Origin: Methanobacterium spitsbergense
Lineage (GTDB): Archaea > Methanobacteriota > Methanobacteria > Methanobacteriales > Methanobacteriaceae
NCBI RefSeq assembly: GCF_019931065.1
Contig: NZ_JAIOUQ010000016.1
Coordinates: forward strand, 62,001 to 126,000
Direction: 5' to 3'
Length of the DNA stretch: 64,000 nt
The notes beneath the pieces are model-generated. The model was not told the DNA's origin and ran no database searches. It worked only from the letters and a program-made list of their open reading frames with translations. A program made the position numbers and the translations under genes. Below, in pieces: positions 50,242-60,233 of the stretch; the first letter of the stretch is position 1, and each line of letters begins with the position of its first letter.

Positions 50242-51015
50242 ATGAAAATCTTTAAAAAACTGAGTTGGCACTTTAAAATAGCTATTCTATTGATATTATC
50301 ATCAGCAATCCTTTACATTATCCAATATTTAATTTTCCATCAACCAACAACAGAAATGTTTTATCTTGGAATAGACCTTGCATTTCTTCCAATAGAAGTT
50401 CTTCTGGTTGTCCTGGTTATTGAAACAGCTATTAGTCAACGTGAAAAAAGTATCTTGCTTGAAAAACTCAATATGGTTATTGGAGTATTTTTCAGCGAAG
50501 TAGGAACCGAACTTTTAACTGAAATTTCTAAATTCGATTCAAAATCTGGAAAGACTAATAAAACATTAATTATCAATGAAAATTGGGTTGATGAAGATTT
50601 TATCAATGTTAAAAAGGATATAACAAACAGTAATTATTTCCTTGATATCGATGGAACTAACAATGATTCACTTCAATTTTTAATTGAAACAAAGGAATTT
50701 CTTAAGGGAAAACATAAATTTTTACTAGCATTACTTGAAAATCCTAACCTCCTTGAACATGAAACATTCACAAACCTATTAAGGGCTGTTTTCCACCTTA
50801 CAGAGGAACTTGAAAAAAGAGAGGATATATCTAATCTATCCAATGCAGATTATCAACATCTCAAATTGGATATAGAAAGAGCATATAACATTATGATCTA
50901 TGAATGGGTGGAGTACATGGAATACTTGATGAAAAACTATCCCTACCTCTTTTCCCTTGCAATGAGAACAAACCCATTTGATCCAGAAGCAAGAGTTGAA
51001 TTAAAGGATCCATGA
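50242..51015 (+). CDS. Membrane protein with two N-terminal helices, unknown function
   Basis: A 257-residue protein. Two hydrophobic helices (residues about 12-28 and 38-62) are followed by a soluble, mostly helical cytoplasmic domain with ERxxLxEKLNMVIGVFFSEV-like composition and a C-terminal YEWVEYMEYLMKNYPYLFSL. The layout resembles small membrane-bound signalling proteins, but no kinase, receiver or nucleotide-binding motif is visible. Monocistronic. Confidence 0.65.
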   Translation: MKIFKKLSWHFKIAILLILSSAILYIIQYLIFHQPTTEMFYLGIDLAFLPIEVLLVVLVIETAISQREKSILLEKLNMVIGVFFSEVGTELLTEISKFDSKSGKTNKTLIINENWVDEDFINVKKDITNSNYFLDIDGTNNDSLQFLIETKEFLKGKHKFLLALLENPNLLEHETFTNLLRAVFHLTEELEKREDISNLSNADYQHLKLDIERAYNIMIYEWVEYMEYLMKNYPYLFSLAMRTNPFDPEARVELKDP

Positions 51016-51145
51016 TCATTAGGATCAATGACTAAAACTAAATAAAAAAGAAAATAAATAAAATAGTGCTAATAGTGTACTTTTATTCGCAAAATATTTA
51101 AGTGTTCAAAACTATACTATAAAAAAACTAAATGTGGTTGATTTA

Positions 51146-51382
51146 ATGGAGAGGTTAACTCTCAAACAATACAGACAGATGGTTGCAAAAGTAATCGAGT
51201 TCAAAAAGTTGAACGGAGAAATGCCAGCCTATACAATTGTTGACGGATGTAAAATCACTAAAAGTGTATACGTCGACATGATAGAAACTGCAAATAAGTT
51301 TCTGCTTGAAATGGGCCGTAACCCTGAAATTGTGGAAATTGGAAAGACAACGGATATGAATTGTAACATAATGAAATTCTAA
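51146..51382 (+). CDS. Small pseudomurein-binding-repeat protein
   Basis: A 78-residue protein that consists almost entirely of a pseudomurein-binding repeat (PMBR-like): LTLKQYRQMVAKVIEFKKLN, GEMPAYTIVDGCKITKSVYV and DMIETANKFLLEMGRNPEIV. The NGxMPxYxxVDG core fits the motif used by cell-wall proteins and phage lysins of Methanobacteriales. There is no signal peptide, which is unusual because pseudomurein is outside the cell. The ATG is served by GGTTGA; a GTG four codons upstream is the alternative. Confidence 0.7.
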   Translation: MERLTLKQYRQMVAKVIEFKKLNGEMPAYTIVDGCKITKSVYVDMIETANKFLLEMGRNPEIVEIGKTTDMNCNIMKF

Positions 51383-51533
51383 TCCGCCCCAAAAAAAGAA
51401 CATTATTCCCAATTCAGTATAAAACTCTATTTAACACTTCTATTTTTATTGCTGTAAAATTATGAGCTTATTTTCATCTTTAAAAACATTGATGATATAA
51501 AAAAATTTGTACAACCTCTTGTTTACTATATTT

Positions 51534-52184
51534 TTAGATAAAAAGATTTTCAACATCATTATAATTTGTTTTGTATATATGGGCACTTACTGAATGTACT
51601 GTAATTGGTCCCAATTTAATATTTAGACAATCTGCAATATATTTAGAAAGTCCTTTAACACCATAGAAATTTTGGATCCAACTCCCATAAATATCATGAC
51701 TTCTCCAAACTGCAGTGGTATACAGTCGGTTTTTACGAATTTTAAAGTCAACCATTATCATACTGGGTATATTATCCATATACTGATCAATTGAGGGATC
51801 AAATACTGTTATTGTTGCTCTACGACTTGTTTCACATTTTCTAAGTCTGTTTACAACGGATTCTACTTGATCTATTTTCACGCTATAGATATCACTACCC
51901 AATTTAAATCCAAAGTGTTCCCTTATCCTTTTACCATAATTAATACCATCAACATGATTTTCAGTTTCTAATAACTGTTTTTCTATTTTTTTATACCTTT
52001 CAGGGGAAGAAAAATATCCTTCAGGAGGTTCTGAAGTTATAGGATCTAGAATAGTTACAATCACATTTAAAAGTTCTTTGGTGTGTAGATTCCTTTCATC
52101 TTCCACATCTTCACCATATTCCATAATCTGTTTTAAAATAGATTTCCATGCATCATGAGCCAGATCAGTTTCTAATGTGAACAT
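51534..52184 (-). CDS. Archaeal thymidylate-synthase-like protein lacking the usual catalytic Cys
   Basis: A 216-residue protein aligned with archaeal ThyA: RRATITVFDPSIDQY (120-134), VWRSHDIYG (159-167) matching the phosphate and folate-binding R-S-x-D, conserved N172, and VHSVSAHIYKTN (196-207) matching D/S-A-H-x-Y. At the position of the nucleophilic cysteine (P-C-H in bacterial ThyA) the sequence reads IPSMIMVDF with Ser141. The other cysteines (C117, C186) are not at that site. It may be a TS with an altered mechanism, a related hydroxymethylase, or an inactive paralogue. Confidence 0.7.
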   Translation of the reverse strand: MFTLETDLAHDAWKSILKQIMEYGEDVEDERNLHTKELLNVIVTILDPITSEPPEGYFSSPERYKKIEKQLLETENHVDGINYGKRIREHFGFKLGSDIYSVKIDQVESVVNRLRKCETSRRATITVFDPSIDQYMDNIPSMIMVDFKIRKNRLYTTAVWRSHDIYGSWIQNFYGVKGLSKYIADCLNIKLGPITVHSVSAHIYKTNYNDVENLFI

Positions 52185-52279
52185 AACTATAATCTCCGGG
52201 AATTTTGTTTATTTGTATAAATATGTTTGGATAGTTACTACTTTTTATTTGTATCAATATTAATTATGATTTTTTATGG

Positions 52280-52885
52280 TTAATCAAATTTTGAAATATC
52301 TTTCATTTGGTTTATATTTAAAAAACTTTTACCACTGATATCTAAAGATTGAACATCAATAAATTTGACATTTGATTTAAATAATAAACTTTTAACATCT
52401 TTAACATCTTCATCTAGAAGTTTTTTTATGGTTGATTTCAAATCTTTTTTATAAATAGAATGTAATGGTTCTAATTTACCATCAGACCATGTTGGAACAA
52501 ATGCATCAAAACTCGTGTCTTCTGATAGTTCAAACATTTTTATTATGAATAATTTAGATATAAATGGGGAATCACATGGAATTACCATAGATTTATCTGA
52601 AACTGTATTCATTAGACCAGTTAAAATACCTTCAAGCGGTCCTTGATCCTTTACAACATCTGTACAGATTTTAAGAGTAGATCTATTATTTTTCAATTCT
52701 TTTAAAAGATTTCTATAGACATCAACTTGATTTTCATCACGCAAAACAAGTACAATTTCATCTGCTATTTTTGCAATTGTTTCTAAAACATGGATGATCA
52801 TTGGTTTTCCATAAAGATTCATCGAACCTTTATCTTGACCCATTCTTGTGCTCATTCCCCCACACAATATTATAAATGACTTCAT
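52280..52885 (-). CDS. mobA: Molybdenum cofactor guanylyltransferase-like
   Basis: A 201-residue nucleotidyltransferase. It starts FIILCGGMSTRMGQDKGSMN, the LxGGxSxRMGxDK substrate-binding loop of MobA, followed by KDQGPLEGILTGLM and VIPCDSPFISK (acidic metal site). It would attach GMP to molybdopterin. GGTGAG lies a few bases before the ATG at 52885. Fits the moaE gene at 47 kb and the molybdopterin guanine dinucleotide needs of a hydrogenotrophic methanogen. Confidence 0.85.
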   Translation of the reverse strand: MKSFIILCGGMSTRMGQDKGSMNLYGKPMIIHVLETIAKIADEIVLVLRDENQVDVYRNLLKELKNNRSTLKICTDVVKDQGPLEGILTGLMNTVSDKSMVIPCDSPFISKLFIIKMFELSEDTSFDAFVPTWSDGKLEPLHSIYKKDLKSTIKKLLDEDVKDVKSLLFKSNVKFIDVQSLDISGKSFLNINQMKDISKFD

Positions 52886-52972
52886 AACACTCACCATCAA
52901 GAAAATATATGAAATTAAGTGGAATGTGATTATAGGGAGTTTTTAGACTAAAAAAAATAAGGAGTCTTTTTC

Positions 52973-54460
52973 CTACATTAATCTTGTTGTTGGATAGTTA
53001 GGACTTTCATTGGTAATTGTTAGGTCATGTGGATGGCTTTCAGTCATACCACTCGATGTTATCCTAACAAACTTCGCCTTTTTCTGCATATCTTTAATAT
53101 CTATTGCACCACAGTAGCCAAATGAAGCTTTAATTCCTCCTATTAACTGGAAAAGTATTTCATTTGCAGGACCTTTATAAGGCACCACTCCTTCAACTCC
53201 TTCAGGAACAAGTTTTGCATGTTTCATTGGGCCTTTAACTTCCTGGAAGTAACGGTCTGTTCCTGCACCAACACCACCTGTCATTGCACCTAATGAACCC
53301 ATTCCCCTGTATTGTTTGAATTTTCTACCGTTCATTATAACAATATCACCTGGTGATTCATGAGTTCCTGCAAGTAAACTTCCGAGCATAACTGCATCTG
53401 CACCTACTGCAAGTGCTTTAGCAACATCTCCAGAGTATCTTATACCACCATCAGCAATTACCGGAATTTCATATTCCTTTGCAACATCTGCTACACTGGA
53501 TATGGCTGTTAACTGAGGAACTCCAACTCCTGCTATAATCCTGGTTGTACATATGGATCCTGGTCCAATACCAACTTTTAGACCATCAACTTCTGCTGCC
53601 AAAAGGTCTTCAGCTGCTTGACTTGTTGCTATGTTACCCATAATCAGGTCTGCATCAATATTGTCTTTCATTGTTTTGGCAAAGTTTATAATGCTTGGTT
53701 TATGGGCATGTGCACAATCTATTGCAATTATATCTGCTCCTGCATCATCAAGAGCCATTGCACGTTCAAGATCAAATGGACCTGTGGCAGCTGCTACCAA
53801 AAATCTACCTTTACCATCACGTGAAGCATTTGGGAAATTTTTACGTTCCAGAATATCCCTCATTGTAAGTATACCTACTATTACTCCATCATCAACAACT
53901 GGAAGTCTTTCAACTTTGTTTTCGTAGGCAATATCAAGGGCCTCTTCTGGTGTTGTGGATTCTGAAACTGTAACCACATCTTCTGTCATTATATCAGAAA
54001 CTTTACCTTGTGGATCAGAATTTATAATAGGTTTAACATCTCTTCTACTTATTATACCAACTACAATACCTTCTTCAACAACAGGAAGTCCGCTTATCTC
54101 TTCCTCATCCATAATTTCTTGTGCTTCTTTTATTGAAGCATCGGGACTTATAGTTATAACATCCCTTATTGTAAGGTCTCCAGATCTTTTAACTTTCTTA
54201 ATCTCATTAATTTGCTCATTAATGGTCATGTTTCGGTGTATTATACCTAGACCTCCTTCCTGTGCCAGTGCTATTGCCATTTCAGCCTCTGTTACAGTGT
54301 CCATTGCTGAGCTTATTATTGGAATGTTTATTCTATAATTTCTTGAAATTTGGGTCGTAGTTTTAACATCCTTCGGTTCAACAGACGATACAGATGGTAA
54401 CATTAAAAAATCATCGAATGTGTACCCCATTGGTGCATTATTTAGTTTTTCAGAGAACAT
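52973..54460 (-). CDS. guaB: IMP dehydrogenase
   Basis: Oxidises IMP to XMP in guanine nucleotide synthesis. The 495-residue protein has the barrel split by two CBS domains (roughly residues 95-215), the catalytic loop [18 protein letters not shown] with Cys, the [11 protein letters not shown] segment and the flap [14 protein letters not shown] lies before the ATG at 54460, so the 11-codon longer frame is rejected. Confidence 0.95.
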   Translation of the reverse strand: MFSEKLNNAPMGYTFDDFLMLPSVSSVEPKDVKTTTQISRNYRINIPIISSAMDTVTEAEMAIALAQEGGLGIIHRNMTINEQINEIKKVKRSGDLTIRDVITISPDASIKEAQEIMDEEEISGLPVVEEGIVVGIISRRDVKPIINSDPQGKVSDIMTEDVVTVSESTTPEEALDIAYENKVERLPVVDDGVIVGILTMRDILERKNFPNASRDGKGRFLVAAATGPFDLERAMALDDAGADIIAIDCAHAHKPSIINFAKTMKDNIDADLIMGNIATSQAAEDLLAAEVDGLKVGIGPGSICTTRIIAGVGVPQLTAISSVADVAKEYEIPVIADGGIRYSGDVAKALAVGADAVMLGSLLAGTHESPGDIVIMNGRKFKQYRGMGSLGAMTGGVGAGTDRYFQEVKGPMKHAKLVPEGVEGVVPYKGPANEILFQLIGGIKASFGYCGAIDIKDMQKKAKFVRITSSGMTESHPHDLTITNESPNYPTTRLM

Positions 54461-54604
54461 ATAAATACCTCCAACCCTCAAAAGGTTGTTCAAATAAGAA
54501 TTAGGGTTTGATCAAAAGGATCTTTAAACCCAGAATTTTTTAGGATTCTTAATAATTCCTAAAAAAATCTTTTTTAAATTTCTTTAATATTGGATTTTAA
54601 CACT

Positions 54605-55318
54605 TTAAAAGTTTTCTATCATATTTTTTAATTCATGTACAGAAGTGCGGTGTATAGTTCCATTATTTCTATCTCCACCGGTACAAGCTGCTCCTCTAAT
54701 ACCAACAACATCACAACCAATTTCATATAATAATTGGAGTTGATCTTTCTTAACAGAACCTGCAAGGGCTGATTTAATCCCGTAATCATGAATCATGTTG
54801 TTGAATTCCTGAAGTTTAACCTTATCCATAAAATCAAAAAGTGTTTTACCATCTTTCACAGCAGTGTCTACCATTGCCAGATCTGCTCCTGAATCTGCAG
54901 CCACTCGCGGTATTTCCATTGGATCTACAGCACCTACCCTGTGTGCATCGGCATATCCAGATGCAACAACAAGGGCATCTTTATCATATGCTCTCACAGA
55001 TTTAACAACATTTTCCATTACTTCCAAAGCTTCATCATAATTTTGAGTTCCATAAAGCCCAACTTTTATGTAATCTGCTCCAGAAACCACAGCCCCAGTT
55101 GCTGCTAAAGATACTGTACCGGGTTTGTAAGGTACATCACCTAAAGTTGCACTTACATGCATTCCCTCAGGAGTCATTTTTCTAATATCTTTGATTACCC
55201 ATGGGAAGTTTGCACCCAAAGATCCCTCCTTGGGATTTTTGACATCTATTATATCGGCACCACCTTCTATAGCTTCGAGTGCCTCTTCAGTGTTAATTGG
55301 ACTAATTAAGAGAAGCAA
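54605..55318 (-). CDS. mfnB: (5-formylfuran-3-yl)methyl phosphate synthase
   Basis: Condenses two glyceraldehyde-3-phosphate molecules into the furan precursor of methanofuran, the first C1 carrier of methanogenesis. The 237-residue TIM-barrel protein (DUF556) begins [20 protein letters not shown] with [19 protein letters not shown], conserved lysine in YIKVGLYG, and ends with [20 protein letters not shown]. Length and motifs match the family. Monocistronic. Confidence 0.94.
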   Translation of the reverse strand: MLLLISPINTEEALEAIEGGADIIDVKNPKEGSLGANFPWVIKDIRKMTPEGMHVSATLGDVPYKPGTVSLAATGAVVSGADYIKVGLYGTQNYDEALEVMENVVKSVRAYDKDALVVASGYADAHRVGAVDPMEIPRVAADSGADLAMVDTAVKDGKTLFDFMDKVKLQEFNNMIHDYGIKSALAGSVKKDQLQLLYEIGCDVVGIRGAACTGGDRNNGTIHRTSVHELKNMIENF

Positions 55319-55533
55319 ATTTTATACCTCCTACTTTTCAATAATAAACCCATTTTCATACTTAAATCTTATGAGTCCCATCAAAATTATTTGATTATTA
55401 AGATTATTAGCAGTTGGCATATAAAGATGTTCCCCCACCTTGAGATCTAGAACTTAAGACCAACTAACAAAATGAAAATTATTCTTAGAAAAAAATATTC
55501 TATTGAAATTCATTTTGTAATCCATAAAATCCT

Positions 55534-56532
55534 TTAGAAGATATTATTTACTATGAACTGTATTATATCAAATGGTTTAATATAATTAGAGGATAATAGG
55601 ATGATATTAACGAGTAAAATTGATAATGCAGCTAATATTGAATATTCTGTAACTTTGTTATATGGTATTTCAAAATTTCGACGTCTTGAATCAACATAGT
55701 AGTATGTGTAAGGGAAAAGAACAATTGTTTGTGGTATTAAAATATTAAAGAAATCAACAAGTGTTAAATTTAATGGTAAACTTCCGCCTAAAAACTGTTT
55801 TAAAAGGGGTAAAAAGAGTATTAATACAAAAATCAACATAAAAACAGCAAAAATTGGGAAAAATATTATGTATTTAAGTTTGTTTGAAACACTGTAATGA
55901 AGGAAAAACTCAACATCAGGGTTCCTAATAATATTATAATTTTTTTCATAGTCATCTTCATCTATTAATAGATGGTTGATTTGGTTTCCATTGTTCTTTT
56001 CAACGTACTGAATATTTAATAAAAGTTCTCCAACATCTCCATGAACATCATAGTAAAGTTTTGGATTGCTATGGTTTTTATCCAGTTTCATACCTTTAGG
56101 AAGAGTTATTGAATATTCATGCTGATTTGGACCATCAACACGTGATGTAGATGTGTATCCTGTTGGATTTTGGCCAAATGTATAATCTTTCTTTTCAAAT
56201 CCTGGTTTTGGATCCAAATACTCAATCTCAAGTTTCACATGTCTCAAATAATTTTCTGAATAATCAATAGATTTAGGATAACTCTCAAGATCCCCAAGAT
56301 TAACATTAAAAATTACATAATCGTGTTTATGGGGTTTATCCGGTACAGATGCAATAAAAAATAACCGTGTATTTAAATCTCTTCTTTTAATGTTAAGTTT
56401 CAAGAAATTTTTAAGATGTATCTGAATGAACTGTTGATCTGTATACAGATCCATTATTTCACGAACTAATCTACCCTTAGTGGGATTTATACTATCCTCA
56501 AAATACCAACAATTCTGTTCTTTAATTAACAT
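55534..56532 (-). CDS. Membrane protein with large N-terminal domain, unknown function
   Basis: A 332-residue protein. The first about 220 residues are beta-rich and polar (DKPHKHDYVIFNVNLGDLES, GYTSTSRVDGPNQHEYSITL), then three hydrophobic helices follow near 222-248, 258-280 and 298-325 in the C-terminal part. No signal peptide. No known family was recognised. A short basic hypothetical gene precedes it by 30 bases on the same strand, so the two may be an operon. Confidence 0.6.
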   Translation of the reverse strand: MLIKEQNCWYFEDSINPTKGRLVREIMDLYTDQQFIQIHLKNFLKLNIKRRDLNTRLFFIASVPDKPHKHDYVIFNVNLGDLESYPKSIDYSENYLRHVKLEIEYLDPKPGFEKKDYTFGQNPTGYTSTSRVDGPNQHEYSITLPKGMKLDKNHSNPKLYYDVHGDVGELLLNIQYVEKNNGNQINHLLIDEDDYEKNYNIIRNPDVEFFLHYSVSNKLKYIIFFPIFAVFMLIFVLILFLPLLKQFLGGSLPLNLTLVDFFNILIPQTIVLFPYTYYYVDSRRRNFEIPYNKVTEYSILAALSILLVNIILLSSNYIKPFDIIQFIVNNIF

Positions 56533-56561
56533 GATAACTACAATAAGATAAAAAAAATATT

Positions 56562-56684
56562 CTACTTATTTTTGGATAATTTACGCTGTATCCTCTTCAC
56601 GTTATCGGCATTACCACCATAAACAGTTTTTACATACTTTATCTCTGCATTTAAAGGTTGTAAATGTCGACCATACCTCATCAT
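56562..56684 (-). CDS. Small basic hypothetical protein (40 aa)
   Basis: A short frame starting MMRYGRHLQPLNAEIKYVKT and ending VYGGNADNVKRIQRKLSKNK, strongly basic at the C-terminus. A longer frame upstream (from 56771) is low-complexity and lacks a ribosome site, so the double ATG at 56684 is preferred. No family recognised and only weak translation signals; it may be a real small nucleic-acid-binding protein or a chance frame. Confidence 0.35.
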   Translation of the reverse strand: MMRYGRHLQPLNAEIKYVKTVYGGNADNVKRIQRKLSKNK

Positions 56685-56979
56685 GATATTTTTCTCGTTT
56701 AAATTTTTTTTATTATAACATTTTTTTACTGAATTGGTTTGATTAAATATTGGAGTAAAAAAGTTTAACAATTTATTCGTACAGTAAATAATTATTGTAC
56801 TCCTAAATATTTAATTCTTTAGCGAAAATTATAATTTTAGCACAAATTCGGGCTGAAGCAAGAATTGATTCCTAACTAGAATATAAAAATAACTTGGAAA
56901 CGCCTAATAAAATTTAACAAAGAATATTAACTTGCAATACCCTTAAAATAGGAATATTATAAAATTAGCGTTGGTAAAA

Positions 56980-58401
56980 ATGACCGAAGTTATAAATTTC
57001 ACAATCGACACTGCAGTAGCACCTGTTCATATGGATGAAATCTTAGAATTTATATACAATTTCTACCTGATTCCAAAACCTGAAAATTTTGATAACTTAA
57101 GAAGAACAAAGGAGAAGTTTGGTTCAACACTTGAATTTACTGCTTTAATACCGGATAAATCCTGGAAGGTTAATGCTAAACTGATTTCAGGCGCACCAAT
57201 TCAAGTGGAGCTGGAGCCGGATGAGGGTACTCCTCGGGAGTTTGTGAATTCCATCAAGGAAGATCTTATACTTGCTGTGCAAATTTATCATGAAACTGTA
57301 CGTCAGTCCACCCTATATTTTGCATGGGTTGAAGGAGAAGATGTAATTCCAGAACAACCCCCAACAGCTAGTAAAAGGCTTTCTGATCGTCTTTTCGGCA
57401 GTAATTTACTATTTATTTATGTACTATTCTTCGGTGTTAATATCATCCTATTTCTTTTATTAGGCCTTGTTTTTGCAGTAGCTGCAATAATTGGCTTGCA
57501 GCTGGTAATTGTACTATTATCAGATAAAATTTATACAGCAAGAAACAACTGGAGAATCACACCATCAAACCCTAACGTCCATATAATAGAATATCAACTC
57601 CCTGTTGAGGAGTTTAAAGAGTTCCGGAAAAAATTTGGTAAAGAAGTTGTTGTGCAGATGAAAAAGGAAATATATGATAAAACACTTGCAGTGGGTAAAG
57701 AGCCAACATGTGAACTTGGAGAACAGGTATTCGAAAATTATGGCTTTCAATGCACCCCCGAAAGTAAACTGGTCAAGGTGATTGATGTATATAGTATAGT
57801 GAAGAGTGCAGCAGAAAAATTTGAACTTCCTATACCAAAAATTGTTATCTCAAATACCATGGTTCCCAATGCAGCTGCAACAGGACCAAGTCCCAGCCGT
57901 GGCCTTGTCATGATAACAACAGGACTATTAGTTGAACTGGAAGAAGATGAGATACTTAGTGTTCTGGGGCATGAAATGGGACATTTAAAGGGAAGAGATC
58001 CTATAGTATTATTCTCCATTATATCTGGTGAATTTATTTTGAGATTCACAATATTTTTCCCGTTAGTTTTAATAAATCCTATTATTTACATTATTGTTGT
58101 TATGGCCCTTATTTTCTTTATTGCCAAATTCTTTGAAACACGAGCAGACCTTGTTTCTGCAATGAAAATTGGACAACCCAAAGTACTTGCAGAATCCCTT
58201 AGGAAAATTGGTTTTAGCAGGCTACAAATGGAACGATCATCGTCCAATATTCTACGCTGGCTTGCATGGGACCCCCACCCACCTCTATACTTTAGGATAG
58301 AGAGACTTGATAAAATGAAAACACCAGTAAAAGTTAAACATCCCTTAATACAATCTGCAAAGGATGTTTTTAATGGTTTTAGACGTTCATTTGGTGGTTA
58401 A
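56980..58401 (+). CDS. M48-family membrane zinc metallopeptidase (HtpX/Ste24-like)
   Basis: A 473-residue protease. Zinc ligands are in VLGHEMGHLKGRDP (about residues 328-341), with the third ligand in FFETRADLVSAM downstream. Hydrophobic pairs near 141-180 and about 350-385 fix it in the membrane with the active site on the cytoplasmic side. The N-terminal 130 residues are a domain I do not recognise. ATG preferred over a TTG three codons upstream. Probably removes damaged membrane proteins or processes precursors. Confidence 0.88.
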   Translation: MTEVINFTIDTAVAPVHMDEILEFIYNFYLIPKPENFDNLRRTKEKFGSTLEFTALIPDKSWKVNAKLISGAPIQVELEPDEGTPREFVNSIKEDLILAVQIYHETVRQSTLYFAWVEGEDVIPEQPPTASKRLSDRLFGSNLLFIYVLFFGVNIILFLLLGLVFAVAAIIGLQLVIVLLSDKIYTARNNWRITPSNPNVHIIEYQLPVEEFKEFRKKFGKEVVVQMKKEIYDKTLAVGKEPTCELGEQVFENYGFQCTPESKLVKVIDVYSIVKSAAEKFELPIPKIVISNTMVPNAAATGPSPSRGLVMITTGLLVELEEDEILSVLGHEMGHLKGRDPIVLFSIISGEFILRFTIFFPLVLINPIIYIIVVMALIFFIAKFFETRADLVSAMKIGQPKVLAESLRKIGFSRLQMERSSSNILRWLAWDPHPPLYFRIERLDKMKTPVKVKHPLIQSAKDVFNGFRRSFGG

Positions 58402-58511
58402 AATTCTATTTTAACATAAGTTATGATTATTAATTAATACCAATAATATGGATGATAATAAAGTTTAAAGGTTATAATAACGATTTTCATGTTTATTTGG
58501 AGAAATTAAAA

Positions 58512-59222
58512 ATGATAAAAGGAAATAGAAAGTTTTTACTTATAATTTCAATTTGCATTATATTCATTGCAACTTTAACAGTTTCATTCTGTTTATTATC
58601 CCCTAATACCATTACATCTAACAATTCAGAAACTACATCGGCACTTCTTGGAAGTACAGATTATGGAAATGTTGTTAAAGAAGGACCTTTAGGAAATACC
58701 AGTTCGAATGTTACAATTGCTTATGTTGTTGGAGTACATCCATTAGAGTCCAATGCTCATCTTGCTGCAGTAGAAGCAATTAAGGCATATAACAATTCCA
58801 TTAAATACCGTTATTATATTTATCATGTTAATGTTACAAAGGATGCAGATGATTATACTAATGGACGGTATAATGGTCAATTACTGGCCAGAGATTTCAT
58901 TGTTCCAGATGCCGTAAATCAAAAATTTCAACTTGTTGTTGATGTACACAGAAATGCAGGTAGTTGGGCAGAAAATTTATTTATTTTCGCCCCTGTTAGT
59001 GGAAGCACATCTGAAGCCATTGGAAAAGAAATAAGCAGCAAAATTCCATGGTTAACTTATTATGTTCCACCTAATCCAACCAGTCCAGAATATCTAACAA
59101 TTCCTCTCATAAATTCGGGTGTTCCATCGGTAATATATGAAACCTACTCAAAAGAACCATATCAAACAACTAGAGATCGTGCTGATGAATTTATAAAAAC
59201 TGTGGATAATTTAAATTTCTAA
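58512..59222 (+). CDS. Exported M14-like zinc peptidase candidate
   Basis: A 236-residue protein with a signal anchor (residues 8-29, FLLIISICIIFIATLTVSFC) and an external domain. GVHPLES carries H76-x2-E79, VDVHRNAG carries H146, and VIYETYS carries E210, which mirror the H-x2-E, H and catalytic-E order of M14 carboxypeptidases and related deacylases. Overall homology is weak, so the assignment rests on motif order. GGAG precedes the ATG. It may act on cell-surface peptides such as pseudomurein cross-links. Confidence 0.6.
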   Translation: MIKGNRKFLLIISICIIFIATLTVSFCLLSPNTITSNNSETTSALLGSTDYGNVVKEGPLGNTSSNVTIAYVVGVHPLESNAHLAAVEAIKAYNNSIKYRYYIYHVNVTKDADDYTNGRYNGQLLARDFIVPDAVNQKFQLVVDVHRNAGSWAENLFIFAPVSGSTSEAIGKEISSKIPWLTYYVPPNPTSPEYLTIPLINSGVPSVIYETYSKEPYQTTRDRADEFIKTVDNLNF

Positions 59223-59300
59223 AAATATGTCATTCACATAATTAAGGATTAAATAATTGGGATTATCCATGAATTTTATTAATCAAATTATTATTATTTT

Positions 59301-59456
59301 TTATTTCAAAAATAATATAAAATACGCTGCAACCAACACCAATACAATAATAATAAGAGACGCTATAATTCCCTTTAAATTGGAACTTTCTCTCTTTTTT
59401 CGAGCGTAATGCTGTATTGTTTCTTCAACATCTTCATCAAGATCTTCATCTATCAT
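59301..59456 (-). CDS. Small tail-anchored membrane protein (51 aa)
   Basis: A 51-residue protein with an acidic N-terminus (MIDEDLDEDVEETIQHYARK), a basic KKRESSN segment, and one C-terminal hydrophobic helix (GIIASLIIIVLVLVAAYFIL). This is the layout of a tail-anchored protein with its acidic domain in the cytoplasm. No family known. The ribosome site is weak, but codon pattern and topology support it. Confidence 0.55.
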   Translation of the reverse strand: MIDEDLDEDVEETIQHYARKKRESSNLKGIIASLIIIVLVLVAAYFILFLK

Positions 59457-59745
59457 ATTCTATATTATGTTAAACCAAATTAATAAATCAAATTAATTTT
59501 TATTTAAATTATTACATATTATAAAACTCATGGTGTACTGACTAAAACTGAATTTTCCTGTCCATATATTTCAAAAATATCTAAAATAAATCTGTTAATA
59601 ATTTTAATATTCACAATTTTTTTAATTAAATTAAACATAATCATTATAAATTTCAAAAAACAATATTATAATGCAACAACCTGTAATAAGGTAGTTTAGG
59701 TTGTATCATGTCTTATGGTACATAAAAAAATGGAGTGTGATGAGT

Positions 59746-60102
59746 ATGTCAAGAGTAATTTGGTTTGAAATACCTGCAGATGATCCTGGGAGGGCAGCTA
59801 AATTTTATGAAAAGGTGTTTGGATGGCAGGTAGAAAAATGGGATGGTCCATTTGATTATTGGCTTATAAATACAGGGTCTGATGAAGAACCTGGTATCCA
59901 TGGTGCAATTATGCCAAGAGAAATGGGTAAAATGGTGAGAGATACTATAGGTGTAGATTCTTACGATGATTTTGTAAAAAAGATTGAAATGGAAGGCGGA
60001 AAAATGTTATCGGAAAAAATGGAAGTTCCCAACATGGGATTTATGGGATCATTTCAGGATTCAGAAGGTAACATATTTGCAATAATTGAAACAACAATGT
60101 AA
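59746..60102 (+). CDS. VOC-superfamily (glyoxalase-like) protein
   Basis: A 118-residue vicinal-oxygen-chelate protein with one beta-alpha-beta-beta-beta pair set: [40 protein letters not shown] and [20 protein letters not shown]. It matches the VOC group often annotated as 'glyoxalase/bleomycin resistance', whose substrate is unknown; canonical metal ligand E is present in the last strand. GGAGTG lies eight bases before the ATG at 59746. Confidence 0.85.
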   Translation: MSRVIWFEIPADDPGRAAKFYEKVFGWQVEKWDGPFDYWLINTGSDEEPGIHGAIMPREMGKMVRDTIGVDSYDDFVKKIEMEGGKMLSEKMEVPNMGFMGSFQDSEGNIFAIIETTM

Positions 60103-60233
60103 ATTTAATTAATGGGTGAATAAATAAACCTATTAAATAAATTCTTTTTTATCAATTTATTGAATAAATCATTTAAAAATGGATTTGTAGGATGTATCAT
60201 AAAATTAGAAATATAAAAAAATTGGTTAATTAA

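Noticed and set aside
56685..56771. Longer form of the small basic protein starting at 56771
   Set aside because: The extra N-terminal part is low-complexity, lacks a ribosome site and runs through AT-rich promoter-like DNA.
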